Shown: positions 26,422 to 37,588 of the stretch, in pieces | How the letters are laid out: the number at the start of each line of letters is the position of its first letter | How positions within the stretch are numbered: position 1 is the stretch's first letter | Source: Luscinia megarhynchos | Lineage: Eukaryota > Chordata > Aves > Passeriformes > Turdidae | Length of the DNA: 64,000 nt | Reading direction: 5' to 3' | NCBI GenBank assembly: GCA_034336665.1 | Contig: CM067569.1 | Coordinates: forward strand, 6,317,820-6,381,819 | Notes under the pieces: model-generated | Seen by the model: the letters and a program-made list of their open reading frames with translations, nothing else | Database searches by the model: none | Told to the model about the DNA's origin: nothing | Program-made: the position numbers and the translations under genes

Positions 26422-27240
26422 CACTGTGCTACTTGAGGGTACTTTCTGCTGAATACATTAGTGGGAGGAGATCACACCTTAATATTCTGACTTCTCTTCA
26501 TTCCTTTTGTCTGAAGAAATTCCAGGAAAATGGAGAGGAGAGACAAGGACATGGGTTGTTTTCCATTATTTTTTTCTTAAATCCAAACACTAGCAGGGGC
26601 TGCCAAAAGTTGTTTTCTTGTAGGTTACCAAGGTGACTTTTTTTTTTTTTCTTTTCGAAAACACAATTAGGTACAGAATACTTAAAATAGAGTTAATAAT
26701 ACATATTAAATATGTCCATGCAGTTTATATCATAGCTTAGTGTTCACCATGTGGCAATTTCAGCTGGGAAGCCTGTGCTGTTATGAATGTTATCTTGAAT
26801 GATTATTGGTATTAGGCAAATATATTGATTCTTTTTTTACAGCATGCCATCAAGACCACTGTTTTCAATCCAGTGTAGTACTCTACTAAACCTAAATGTG
26901 GGTTGTTGCAATGGAATGTAGTTCTGCACATATGTGAGGAAAACAGTGATGCACAGTCCTTGCAGAGTAAATGCTGTATTCTATACATTCTAATGTGCTT
27001 TTTATATAACAATGTAAAAAAAACCCGTGCCATTTCTGTCATGGCACATGCTGGAACCAGTCATTTTACACTTAAATGCTGAATTTTGTGTATAATGAGT
27101 GAACTTTGGTAGTGAGCTCATGGCATAAGGTTGTTTTGAGGATATTTTTGTATGAAGTTACTGCATGCCTTTTTATGTGTTAAAGGTACTTTGAACAGTG
27201 TTCACAGAGTCAGAGGTACAAGTGGAGAATTCAAGTATGG

Positions 27241-27246
27241 AATAAA
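27241..27246 (+). terminator. RAB11FIP2: Proximal polyadenylation signal
   Basis: Canonical AATAAA 820 bases after the stop codon, downstream of the Rab11-binding exon. Use would yield a short 3' UTR isoform. Confidence 0.5.
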
Positions 27247-30200
27247 GAAATGAATACTTTTGTTCAGTCAAAGTCTACTACGATGAAAATGTAGCAGAAA
27301 TGGAGAGGCTGACTTACATTAATGACACGATAAATCAGTTTAAGGTTGAGTTTTGCATTATATATGTCTTAACATTTTAAATCTTATGACAACAAAGTAT
27401 ATGCCTTTAGAAATAGGTCATATTGCTTAAACACATATAGAGTACTTAGGCTTTTCATTAAGAATGTCTGTATTCCATGTAAATAGTTATAAAAGTCAGT
27501 TTGCATTGAGGCAAATGAAAGAAGAATGTAGTAAATATCTTCCTGATCATTTAATAATTGTTTGTAAAATGATGTATGAAAAAGGTATCTGTTATTCAAT
27601 GAATTGGAAAACTATATTGATGAAGATGTAATGGGAGAATACTGTAGGATAATCCTCAAAATGTTCAGATTGATAGATTTTAATTTTAATTTCCTTAATG
27701 AGAGTCTTACTTGGATTTTCTGTTGCTGTGAGACAGTAAAATGTTATTTAAAACATGTACGGAGAAAATTTCAGATTTGGGATTTAAGATAACTTTCTTT
27801 TCCTCTCTTTCTGCACCTGATCTGTTGAATTTTTTTACAACACCGTGACATGGCTGCTGCTGAGGTGACCAAAAAAGCTTGGAATTAAATTCCAATTTGT
27901 TTTTTAATTGTTGTAAAAGATTTTAATGTATTTGCATTTTTAAAACTGCAGAAATCGATAGTATCTTGAATACTTCTATGTGGAAGGGTTGAGAAAAGTT
28001 CTCTCTGACTGCTTTTGGCATCATTAGTATTGTAGGACAGCACAGAATTATTGTAGTTACAAAAAAACTTCTTTGTACAAATATTCTCAGATTTCACTTA
28101 CTTATTTTTTGGTTTTTTCTCCTTTATTTTCTTCTGTTATTTAGCAACTACCTCCCAACCCCATTTAGGGCTGTCCCTAAAATGTGTGCAGCCAGAGTTC
28201 CCAACCCACCAGTGGGATCCCTTAGTGTGGCTCCCTGTGCCTGGGTGGATCCTGAGAGATCCCAGCCCTGCCCAGCTGTAGAGCTCTGCATCTGTATTTT
28301 GTGGTGCAGAAATCCATCCCACACCAGGCAGTCTCTCTTTTGTCAGCCTAAGGGTGTATCAAGTTTGGTACCTCAGAAACCACGTGAATGTTCTTTTGAC
28401 CCACTGAAGATCTCCATGACTGTAAATTTGTTGTAACATATTTAAAGTGCCAAAGGTTATGTACTAGTTTATGGTACGTTGGCTGTTGGAAGCTGGGGTT
28501 TACACTCAATTAGATTTTCATTTTCTAAATACACCAAGATGTATTTCAGTTACTCAGTGTTTCCATAAAAGTTCTTAAACATTTTGAAATGCTTGGCTGA
28601 AGCCAGTGGTTTTCTCATGTTGTTGATGGGGAAATGTTCTGCAATTGTTTTGAATTCCACACTTATTTTCAGCTAACTGGTATGAGAGCAGCTCTAGTAT
28701 CCACAGTGCTTAAATCATCCACACCAGTGAGGATTAACAACTGCACTAACCAGACAACGTGCTCCAATGACTTCTCACATGCAAGCCAACTTACAATTAT
28801 TAAAATGAAACTCTACTATATTTAGCACCTCTGAAATCACTTCTTTTAGAATGTAAATGTAGAATATCAAACTGCATAATTGACTAAAAGCAGATCATTT
28901 GACATATTTGCATACCGAGAACGATAAGCAGATTAAAGGTAGCGAAAAGATCAATTTTTGTGCATTAGTGAAGAAATTTAGTGAAGCTTTGAATGTGTTA
29001 TCTAGTCTTTATCTGATCTTTAAGTGAATTAAAAGCACCTTTTGTTTCTAACAATTTGTCAAGAAAGAGGGAAGAGCAACAAATGCAATTTAGGAAAAGG
29101 TAAAGTTACTGAGAGGCAGAATGGGACATTACCAATTATGAAGATATTTTTATAGAGTCTATAGGTGAAAATACAGGCTACTTCTGGAGCAATTCTTGAC
29201 AGATTACATACACATCACTTCCTGCTTAGAAAGAAAATTTTAGCATTTCTCTGTATTCTGTAATTATTTTTAAAAAGCATCTTCACCCCACATGTATTTT
29301 TTGAACTATGCAGCTTTCAAATGAAAACTTTTCATACAGAGTAATTTGTATGTTGAAAACAAAGGAACTTCTGTTTTTCCATAGGATAAAATTGTAGCTT
29401 TTCTTGCAGTTCATTTTAAACCCATAAAAGCTTGCCACTTATGGTCAGTCTTTCTTGCCCTGATGAAAACTTTGAACATCTCCATATTATTTTGATATTT
29501 TCTGTCATAGATTAGCATAAGAGTTCTCCATGCATGCACTATATTTTGAAATTATCCTTTGAAACACCTCTGCTCATAGCCATGTATTTTGCTTACTTTA
29601 AAAGAACAAATATGAAGGCCATACTTTAATGTTGTAACTCAGAAATGTAAACTTTCTGCCATTCAAGAAGGATGTTTAATATTTATATATGTTACCTCTT
29701 GCTGCTGTATTTTACATTTAGCTTGGTTTTCCACCTCCTAATGAATGTAGCATTCTCCCTAGATTATAACTGCATTTATTGCTGTTGGCTCTGTGTCAAG
29801 AACTATTTGTAGTTTTCCAGCTGTGGAAATGTTGCCTTGTATTTAGAAAGGTTTCATGATTTGGGGACCTGATGAAAATGATGCTCATTAGATACTAGCC
29901 TGCATTTCTTTCTGTACCGGATGCTCTTTCTTAGATGCATCTTAAAACAAACAGAGCTGCTGTCTTAATGTGTTTACTGCTGCACTGGGGGTTTGTTTAT
30001 GCTTCCAGCTTTAAAGAAAGATTATTGTCCTACATCAAGTATGTAAGGTGAGCTGATGCTTTTCTGCTCTTTCTGTACCATTGCTGTTGTAGATATGATA
30101 GAGGCATAAGCTGGGCTTCTACAATGGTGACTTTAGAGCATGCTGACTAACTTCCCCTTCTTTGAAGTACTTGCTGAAGGATTATAGCACTGCTGTGTTC

Positions 30201-30770
30201 ATGATGCTAGATTTAAGGGTCTGTCAGCACTTTTGGTAGGAAACCCTATTTTCAGGGATTTACAACTTAAAAATTTCAATACAGTCACTGGAAGTATTTA
30301 ATATGCAATAGGTAGCACTTTAATCTGTTTATGAAGGGGTTTGAGGTTTGTTTCTTTTGAAAAGGTCACAGTCTCCTGAAGCATGGTGGGCATTTGCTTT
30401 ATCTTTTATAATTTTTATCTCCATTGAAGAAGCCACTGTGTGTTACAAGTGGTCGAGCCATTCCTATTCATCTTAGAATCTTCCAGATGTCTTGTATTAC
30501 AGTGTATTATAAAAAGCTGAAGATCCAGGTTATATAGGAAGTCTGTAAAAGATAGGAACATTACTTATAACTTAAGGGTTTTATTTTGTCTTGTGCAATC
30601 AATGGTAGTTTGTCTACATTTAATAATGGTACAGAGTCATAACTATATGCACTTGTGAGAACTATAAACGTAGAATGCATGAAAAACCTTTATTTTTGTT
30701 CCATTATTGCAACTTCAGATCCTTTAATTTGATTTAAATGTTATCTTAATATTTTAATTTCTGTTCATTA

Positions 30771-30800
30771 AATAAATATTGCATGTCTAACACTAATAAA
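30771..30800 (+). terminator. RAB11FIP2: Distal polyadenylation signals
   Basis: Two AATAAA hexamers, at 30771-30776 and 30795-30800, lie 24 bases apart in AT-rich sequence. CA dinucleotides follow within 10-25 bases, and a GU-rich stretch lies near 30846. This is the likely end of the longest transcript. Confidence 0.6.
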
Positions 30801-30815
30801 GCACCACAATGCACT

Positions 30816-33800
30816 ACTGCAGTATCTCTTGAATTGTGACATTAATCTGTGTTATGCAAAGCATGTGACTCCTAAACTCCATGGTGTTAAGGCTCTCTGA
30901 CCACAGAGAGGAGTATTTCCTTAGGGACAGCTCTAGATGAATATCCCAGATGTTTGCAGGGTAGCCATTAAGGGGAATCTCTTTAGTAGTGTCCAAAACT
31001 TAGAATTAGTGAAAAAATGGTGTATTCTTAAATGTCCTAATCTGTATTGTTTTTTTAGTATGGTATCTGCAGTCCCTTTAAATGCACTATTTCTCTGATG
31101 CTCTGGCTGTGTAAGTATTACCAGGAGATCTTTGGCACTGCAGGCCAGAGCAGCAATTAGCAAGAGGAGCAAATACTGTGCAAATTCTGATATGGAAAAC
31201 CTGGCACATATTTCTCTTAGTACTTGACAGAGTAAAAACCCAACCAGAATGACAGAAAACTGGAGCATCCTCCCCCATCACCCAGAAGTATTTTTTTCAC
31301 TGCTCCCACAAGTTTTTCTCCTCTTCCATGAAGCAGCAAAACAGCAAAGCCTGTCCCCTGACAGCAGCAGGTTTTCTGGATGGTGAAGAAGTACGGAAAA
31401 CAGTCCTGGTTTGGGAGAAGAACATTGTGAATCTTCCACCCTAGTTTCTTGGGGCTTTGAATTCCACAGGGATGTGCTTCCTTCCCTCACAGTTCATTTG
31501 CTCTGTGAGCAGTCCTTTGTCAATACATTATGGACTTAGAAAGGGTTCTTCTCTTAGAGGTGTCCATGAAATGTGGTGGTTATGGGAAATCACAGCCAGT
31601 CTGTGAGCTGCCCATGAACTTCCACTTGTGTTGTTCTGCAGATTCCATCAGCTGTGTCATCCCACAGATTTTGCAATTGCCTGGTGTGTGAGAGCTGAGG
31701 AATGAGGGCAGGAGGGGAAGGCATGTTTCAGAAAGCACCACACTGCCTGTTAAATACCAGTTTCCATCTGTAATTCACATCTGGTAACTAATCTCAGCTC
31801 CTGTGCCCATTTGAAAAGGGAGCCACACCATTTCCCTTCCTCAGAGGCATAATGTTTGTTAGCTGATACCAGCCACAATCCTATTGATGATATGAGATCC
31901 CAACTCGATTAAACAGCTTCCAGTTTCCCCAGCATGAAGTTGTCTTTGGAGTTTTCATTATTAACCATCTCAACCACCCAATAAAGATTTTCCAAGGATA
32001 TTTTAAATATAGTTTAGCAGTTAAAGAACTATTGAAATTAGATGTAAAACTAGAAGTATCATTAAGGACAATTCTCTCTCCAGTTGCACTTACTGAAGTT
32101 ATTTTTTTATGGAACCATAGAGAGTAAAAATCAGGATTTCATTTCCCTACTTTAATTTGTTTTTATGGGAATGTTGTGCAAGTTCTGGCTGCAGATCACT
32201 TGGGATACATTGCTCTTTTGTGTTACACTGGGTATGTTTGTAAAGTTATAAATAACGATGATAAAAAAAGACTTCTCCTTTTCTGGATTAATGAATTAAA
32301 AGTGGGATTATTTTGTTGGATTGTTTTGTAATAGTGCCATTTTATAAGAAATAGGAATAAGACTGTCTACTAAAGGAAGCTGTTTTCTCTTTTCTGTGCT
32401 ACTTATTGAGTAATTATGAGAGAAGGCTACCACACTGAGTGCAGCCCAACCTGGAAACTGTGTGGCATTGATTGTGTAATGTTAATATAAATACCAGTAT
32501 ATTCAGTGCTGGAAGCCAGTGGCTATTACATGGGGATTATTGCAATGTATTTATAATGTGTTTTTACAGCATTTAGCAATGTAGATCTGTCTTTGATAAA
32601 TGGATGATGATTTAGGACAGAAAAGTACCCTCCATGGCTAAACACTGACATGTTTATACTTTAAAAGTAAGCAGCTTAAAAAGGTTTTAGGGCCATGCAA
32701 CATTTAAATGAAGCTGAATACTGAAAAGGGAAGAAACTTTGTGGGATGTATTTTGTTTGTTTCAGCCCAGACAGTGTCTGTTGTGTGCCATGCAGGGAAT
32801 GAGTAGAAGCAACTTGGGGAGATTCCATTGCTGGGATCCAAAAAACCCAACAATAAAAAATGAGTAGGGCTGGGAGTCTGATTTTAAGGGATCTATTTGC
32901 CCACCACGTGCCAGGTTCTGTTTGTAACAGGAAGAGGTAACACAGCATCCCTTACTTACAAGATTATTGGCAGGGTGAAAACCCCCAAAATGTGGGAGTT
33001 TAGCAGAAGGGATGAATTCTCAAAGTTTTAGGTGTGGGACAGGTGTTGGGCAGAAGCAGCACTGTCACTTCTGCTTTTCCAGCCCTGCTGACACTTGGTA
33101 TTAAATGCAGGGATTGAACAAATCACATTCCTAGGAAAGTTAGGAAGTGTCTCAGGAAATTTGGGGTATGCAGCATGTGGCTGGCCAGGTTTCCTCTGCT
33201 GTTGCTTGAAGTGGGTGTCTGGCTCAGGGTCTTGTGGAGTGGCCAAAATGTGTCATGTCACCTCCTCTAAATCATTCATCTGGGGCCTTCCGAGGTGCTG
33301 AGTGTCTCCTTCTCCGATAACTTGCTGCTCACATTATGAATTCCTTGAAAATTGACTCCCTGGGACATCTTTACAGGAGACATCAAGGGTCTCCATTTAA
33401 ATTTAATGAATATTGTGTAATTTGCCAAGGACTTGTACAATGCATTAGGAAAATCTGCCTCTTTGAGACCAGAGCTTTGCCAAAATAATGGCAGCTTAAT
33501 TGCATCCTTTAAAAGCAACTGCTGACTCTCCAGCTATGAGTATTTTCCATTTCCTAATAAAATGTTTTCCCATTAAAGCAGCTTATTTCATTAACTTATA
33601 ATTCATAGCTTAAATATGCTTATATTTTGCTAATTGTAGATTACTTAGTTCTTATTTTTAAGGAACACTGAAGCACAAAATACAAAATGTCAGGGATTTT
33701 TTTTAAAGAAAAGTCTTGCTTTGTGCATAGCAAATGCATTTGGATAAGCATTTTAAATATGCTATTTTTTAGGAGTTTTTACATGCTATTTTAAACTAAA

Positions 33801-36800
33801 TAATTAAACTTCTATAACAAGAAACAATTTGAAGTGTTCATGCAATTTATAGTTTTAATTCCTTTATAGATATGTTCTCCAATATTTTATAGTTACTCAA
33901 AAAGCTACCACAGTTACATATTTTAAATTGTAAGGATATATTGTGAGGCTTCAAATTATTCTTTTCCAAAGTACACAAAACCAAAGTATCTGATAGACTC
34001 TTTTGTGTTTTGTAAAAGTCAAAAGGGAGCTCTGGGAGAAGTAAGGTTTTCCTAAAAATTTGTACAAGCTTTTTGTGTTGAACTGCAGCACAGCTCAATT
34101 TCAGTACATACCTTCAGGCACTCCTTTATCCAACAGGATAGCATCAAATTTGCTTTTTTCCTTAATAAATCAAGGACAAGAGAGTAGGAATCTGTTTGCA
34201 GCAGGTGCTGGGTCCTACTTGTAAGGACCAAGTTACAAAATATGGATGCTTTGAGATGTCTTGGCTTTTTGGTGTTAGTGAAGTAGAGGGCACGTGAGTA
34301 CCAGGCTTGTTTATGTTTCCAGGATCAGATAGAAAACTTCCTATTTTCTGATATTTTCATGATTTAAAAACTTTGATGAATTTTTTTCTTAGTGACCAGA
34401 TTTTATTTGGCTACAATACATGTAGCATTTCACTTGATTAATGTGACTGCTGTTTGAGACCCTCTTGTAATTGGCCTCCTAATCCACACACAGAGTACTG
34501 TGAAATAGTGTGAATTTGAAGTTGAGAGACTGATGAAAGGAACATCCATCAATAGTGGGGAGGAATGAAATAATCCTAATTAAAAGCAAAAGAATTGTGT
34601 GATCTGAATTAAGATTCAGTTGGTGGATACTGAAGAGAAGTTCTTTTGGTAAGTATTTTTATTAGAACTGTCCAGTATAATTGCTTTGGAAAAAAAAACC
34701 TCATCTGTTGTGTTTAATTGTATAAACTTTATTAGCTCTTTATAAACCAAATACTCAGTAAGGGTTTTTGCTTAACCTTTGTTTCACCGGATATGATTTC
34801 AGAGGTTTTAAGCAGAATTTTATTGCTGGAGTTGATCACCACAGTTATATTTGCTGACAGGCTCATGGTTATTCTTTTATCTGTTTCAGGATTTTCTGTT
34901 TAGTTTTAAGCACTGAGCATTTCACCACAGTCTATTTAGAGCATTATTTAAAACTTGTTCCAGTTCTCTTCATTCTTATGCACGCCCCTGTGTTAAACTA
35001 CTCCAGAAACTGGCTTAGCTCTGACCATATTTGGAGGCTGTTCCTCTTTGCTCTTGGGCTGGTTTGGATGGGGACTTACGTCTAAAGTAACAAATGAAAT
35101 ATGTGATGAGAGCTGACTGCCAAATCCGGGATCAAAGCAAGTTTCTGAGGAGCTCATTGGAAAACTATCCTGAACTTTGGAAGGATGACTCAGAGCCACA
35201 TTCTGAACAGAGCAAACCACGGTGAAATAAGTGGCAAGGTGAGAACAGATTTCTTGAATAAGGTATGTGTCCCCCTAAGACCAGAAAGTCACTTTAGTCA
35301 TAGGGGAAAGGAAGCAAATTAGCAGATGAATTTCAAATATCAATCAGGATGGGTTACTCAGGATGTTCTTTGTCTGCAAGCCCTCAAACCTTTGCAATTC
35401 CTGTCTGGGTTTACTACACAGAAGTGTGTTACCCAGAGAGCATTCAAAATGAAAGGTAGTATTTACTGATCGAGTCATGTGGGACATCACTGACTTGTTT
35501 GAAAAGTTGCCAAGTCTGAGGGCGTGTTCTGTTAAATACATGCAGTGTGTTCCTCATCTGACTTAGAACTATGAGAACATTCAGCTCTGATTCATTAGAT
35601 TTAGGCAGTTCATGTGAATAAAGTGGAGACTTGAATAAGGAGAATTTCCCTGGATCCTGCACAGCAGCATGCAGACTTGCAAAAAACCAGCTGCTGTTTC
35701 TGAGTAGAAGGCTGTGCTTTGTGGTTGGGTGCATGTTTTAAAAAGCTGGCATTGGAAAAGAGAGTTCTGTGAGAAACCTGAGCCTCTCTCACAATCATGG
35801 CATCTCTCAAAGTCACAAGACTTTAAGATGTTTAGAAATAGCTGGAGAAAACCGTTCAGCAATGATGATCTGTAGCTGTTGGGAGCTGGAAAGAGAAATG
35901 TTAATTTTAGAGGGAGAGGAGGGGTTTGGGTAGCTGCTGTGTTGAAGATTGAGCAAATCCTAACACATAAAGGTAGCTGTAGAAGGGAGCAGCAGCTCTC
36001 TCACCATATAAAAGGTGGAGAATGAGCTTGTTGAGTTTTCCAGGGGATGAGAAGCAATAACTGCTTCCTTCCAGGAGGCAATAACTGTCTGGCTGCAGTA
36101 AAGCATCACTCTTCAGGAGAGCAGTGGGTGCAGTGAATACAAACAGTAACAGGTTTCTCAGATTTTCCTAGTGCCTGGGAAAAAAATCACACAAATTGTC
36201 TTCCAAAGTAAATTATTTCAAGTACACGCCCTTGGACCACAGCAGAGACCAAAAAATATTAAATGTTTTCTTCTTTATTTGATTCTACCTTTAGCTTGTC
36301 TTGGGAAGAAAAATTGTGGATTTTAGTCTGACTCAAGGCTAATGGAGTTGTTCAAAGACTGACATATAAGCAAAGAGTAATGAAGTTATAAAGGGGAGAT
36401 GTTGCAGAGTTGTTATTACTACAATTAAAATCTTTCAGTGCAATGGTGGTCTTCTGCCAGGAGTGCTTTTTGTGATGTCCTGGAACTGTCCTTCCCTCAA
36501 TAAATCCCCATAGAAAGCAGCTGACATTCTAGCTTGGGAAGAGTTACTGGCATGATGCTGGCCAGCTGGAATAACCCTCCCTGCAGTCCCAGGCACCAAG
36601 TGATGCTTTCTCTGAAGTATTTTAGAAGGCAATGCTTTCTCATGGAGCACGTTGAGAATTACTGAGGGATAAGGTCATCACGTTCTAAAATCTGCAGGAT
36701 TTCATCTTTTTCTCATTGCTAGCCTAGGACTGATACTTGGATATCACAGTGGCTAAAAATCTTCCTAATTTGTAGCCCTTGCAGTTTGCACAGGAGAGGA

Positions 36801-36876
36801 TCTCAGCATGACACACTTGGATTATTGTTATCTTATACACAGCTATTTTTGTTATCTATAACACAGCTTGTGTTGT
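30816..36876. other. Intergenic DNA downstream of RAB11FIP2
   Basis: Unique, mostly AT-rich sequence with somewhat GC-richer stretches near 31300-31500 and 33000-33300. Open frames here are at most about 111 codons, overlap each other on the minus strand, and show no recognisable domain. No repeat or RNA gene recognised. Confidence 0.7.
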
Positions 36877-37062
36877 AGAAACACAGCAAGGTTTGGGTTG
36901 GAAGGGACCTCCAAGATCATCTGTTTCCAACCCTCCACTGGACCAACCTTGAACACCTGCAGGGATGGGGCAGCCACAGCTCTGGGCAACCTGTGCCAGC
37001 TCCTCACCACCCTCACAGGGAACAATTTCTTGCTAATACCTAATCTGTCAACTCCCTCAACT
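36877..37062 (-). mobile_element. CR1 LINE fragment, 3' end, reverse orientation
   Basis: The + strand reads gtttgggttggaagggacct followed by ccaagatcatctgtttccaa, then text of the type ggatggggcagccacagc, ctgggcaacctgtgccag, cctcaccaccctcacaggga and ctaatacctaatct. This is the reverse complement of the well-known 3' part of avian CR1 elements. Only about 185 bases survive, with no intact reverse transcriptase. The terminal 8-base repeats (ATTCTATG type) are reduced to agaaacacag. It supports an avian source for the DNA. Confidence 0.88.
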
Positions 37063-37306
37063 ACTGGATATTAATTATTTAGGCTATTGGAACAGTGAAC
37101 CTCCCTGCTTCCCACAGGTATAAAATGTGTTTATTTTGATGTGGCCCTGGAGGTTACAGTGCCTGTTGCTTCCTGTGAGAAAAGCTGGCAGCCAGCATAT
37201 CTGCTAAAAAACATGAAGCTCTTTTTATCAGACCACTACTCATGAGCAGCAAAACTCAGGAGACTCAGTTCTGGGCAAACCTTTCTTTCTTTTATTTTTT
37301 CTCCAG

Positions 37307-37588
37307 ACTCTTACTAAGTATAAAGTTGTGGGATCCTTAATAAATGTAATTATTTTCTTTCAAACTTTGGCATCAGTACACAAGTTTGGCACTATAACAG
37401 GTCAAAAAGAGCTTAAAAGGCTACTAAATCCCAATATTAAGAGTTATTCCCATTTTGCCCCTGCTTTAATGGCTATATTAGATCCAGAGGAGTGGACCCT
37501 TATCCCACCTGGTTTCAAAGTAGCAATTAGCTTTGCTGACAAAGGGGAAAAATTAGGGCTAAACATAAATCCTGGTCCTTGGGAATGA
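37307..37588 (+). CDS. Unassigned protein-like reading frame, possible terminal exon
   Basis: I do not recognise this. The frame is open from about 37217 to the TGA at 37586-37588. A strong polypyrimidine tract ending in ttttttctccag at 37306 would make 37307 an exon start, giving about 93 residues and a stop. The peptide looks protein-like rather than low-complexity, with a segment LDPEEWTLIPPGFKVAISF and an ending GLNINPGPWE. ATTAAA follows at 37609-37614, with a GU-rich stretch (tgtgtttgtag) near 37632. There is no ATG near the acceptor, so if real it is a 3' exon or a fragment. It lies about 240 bases from a CR1 fragment, so a decayed mobile-element or viral coding remnant is as likely as a host exon. 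Upstream exons were not found. Confidence 0.25.
   Translation, partial: TLTKYKVVGSLINVIIFFQTLASVHKFGTITGQKELKRLLNPNIKSYSHFAPALMAILDPEEWTLIPPGFKVAISFADKGEKLGLNINPGPWE

Larger units (their letters stand above)
26422..30815 (+). other. RAB11FIP2: RAB11FIP2 3' UTR (probable long form)
   Basis: Starts right after the TGA. The proposed distal end rests on two closely spaced poly-A signals (30771-30776 and 30795-30800) followed by GU-rich sequence (tctgtgttatg near 30846). A proximal AATAAA at 27241-27246 would give a UTR of about 0.85 kb. A Pumilio-type TGTAAATA is at 27478-27485, inside only the long form. Human RAB11FIP2 also has a multi-kilobase 3' UTR. A GC-richer patch at about 28140-28340 interrupts the AT-rich UTR; I could not assign it. 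The distal end is inference from signals alone. Confidence 0.6.

Noticed and set aside
25942..26424. A 160-codon minus-strand open frame over the last RAB11FIP2 exon
   Set aside because: It is the antisense shadow of the exon 5 coding sequence; the + strand frame matches RAB11FIP2 exactly where splice sites predict.
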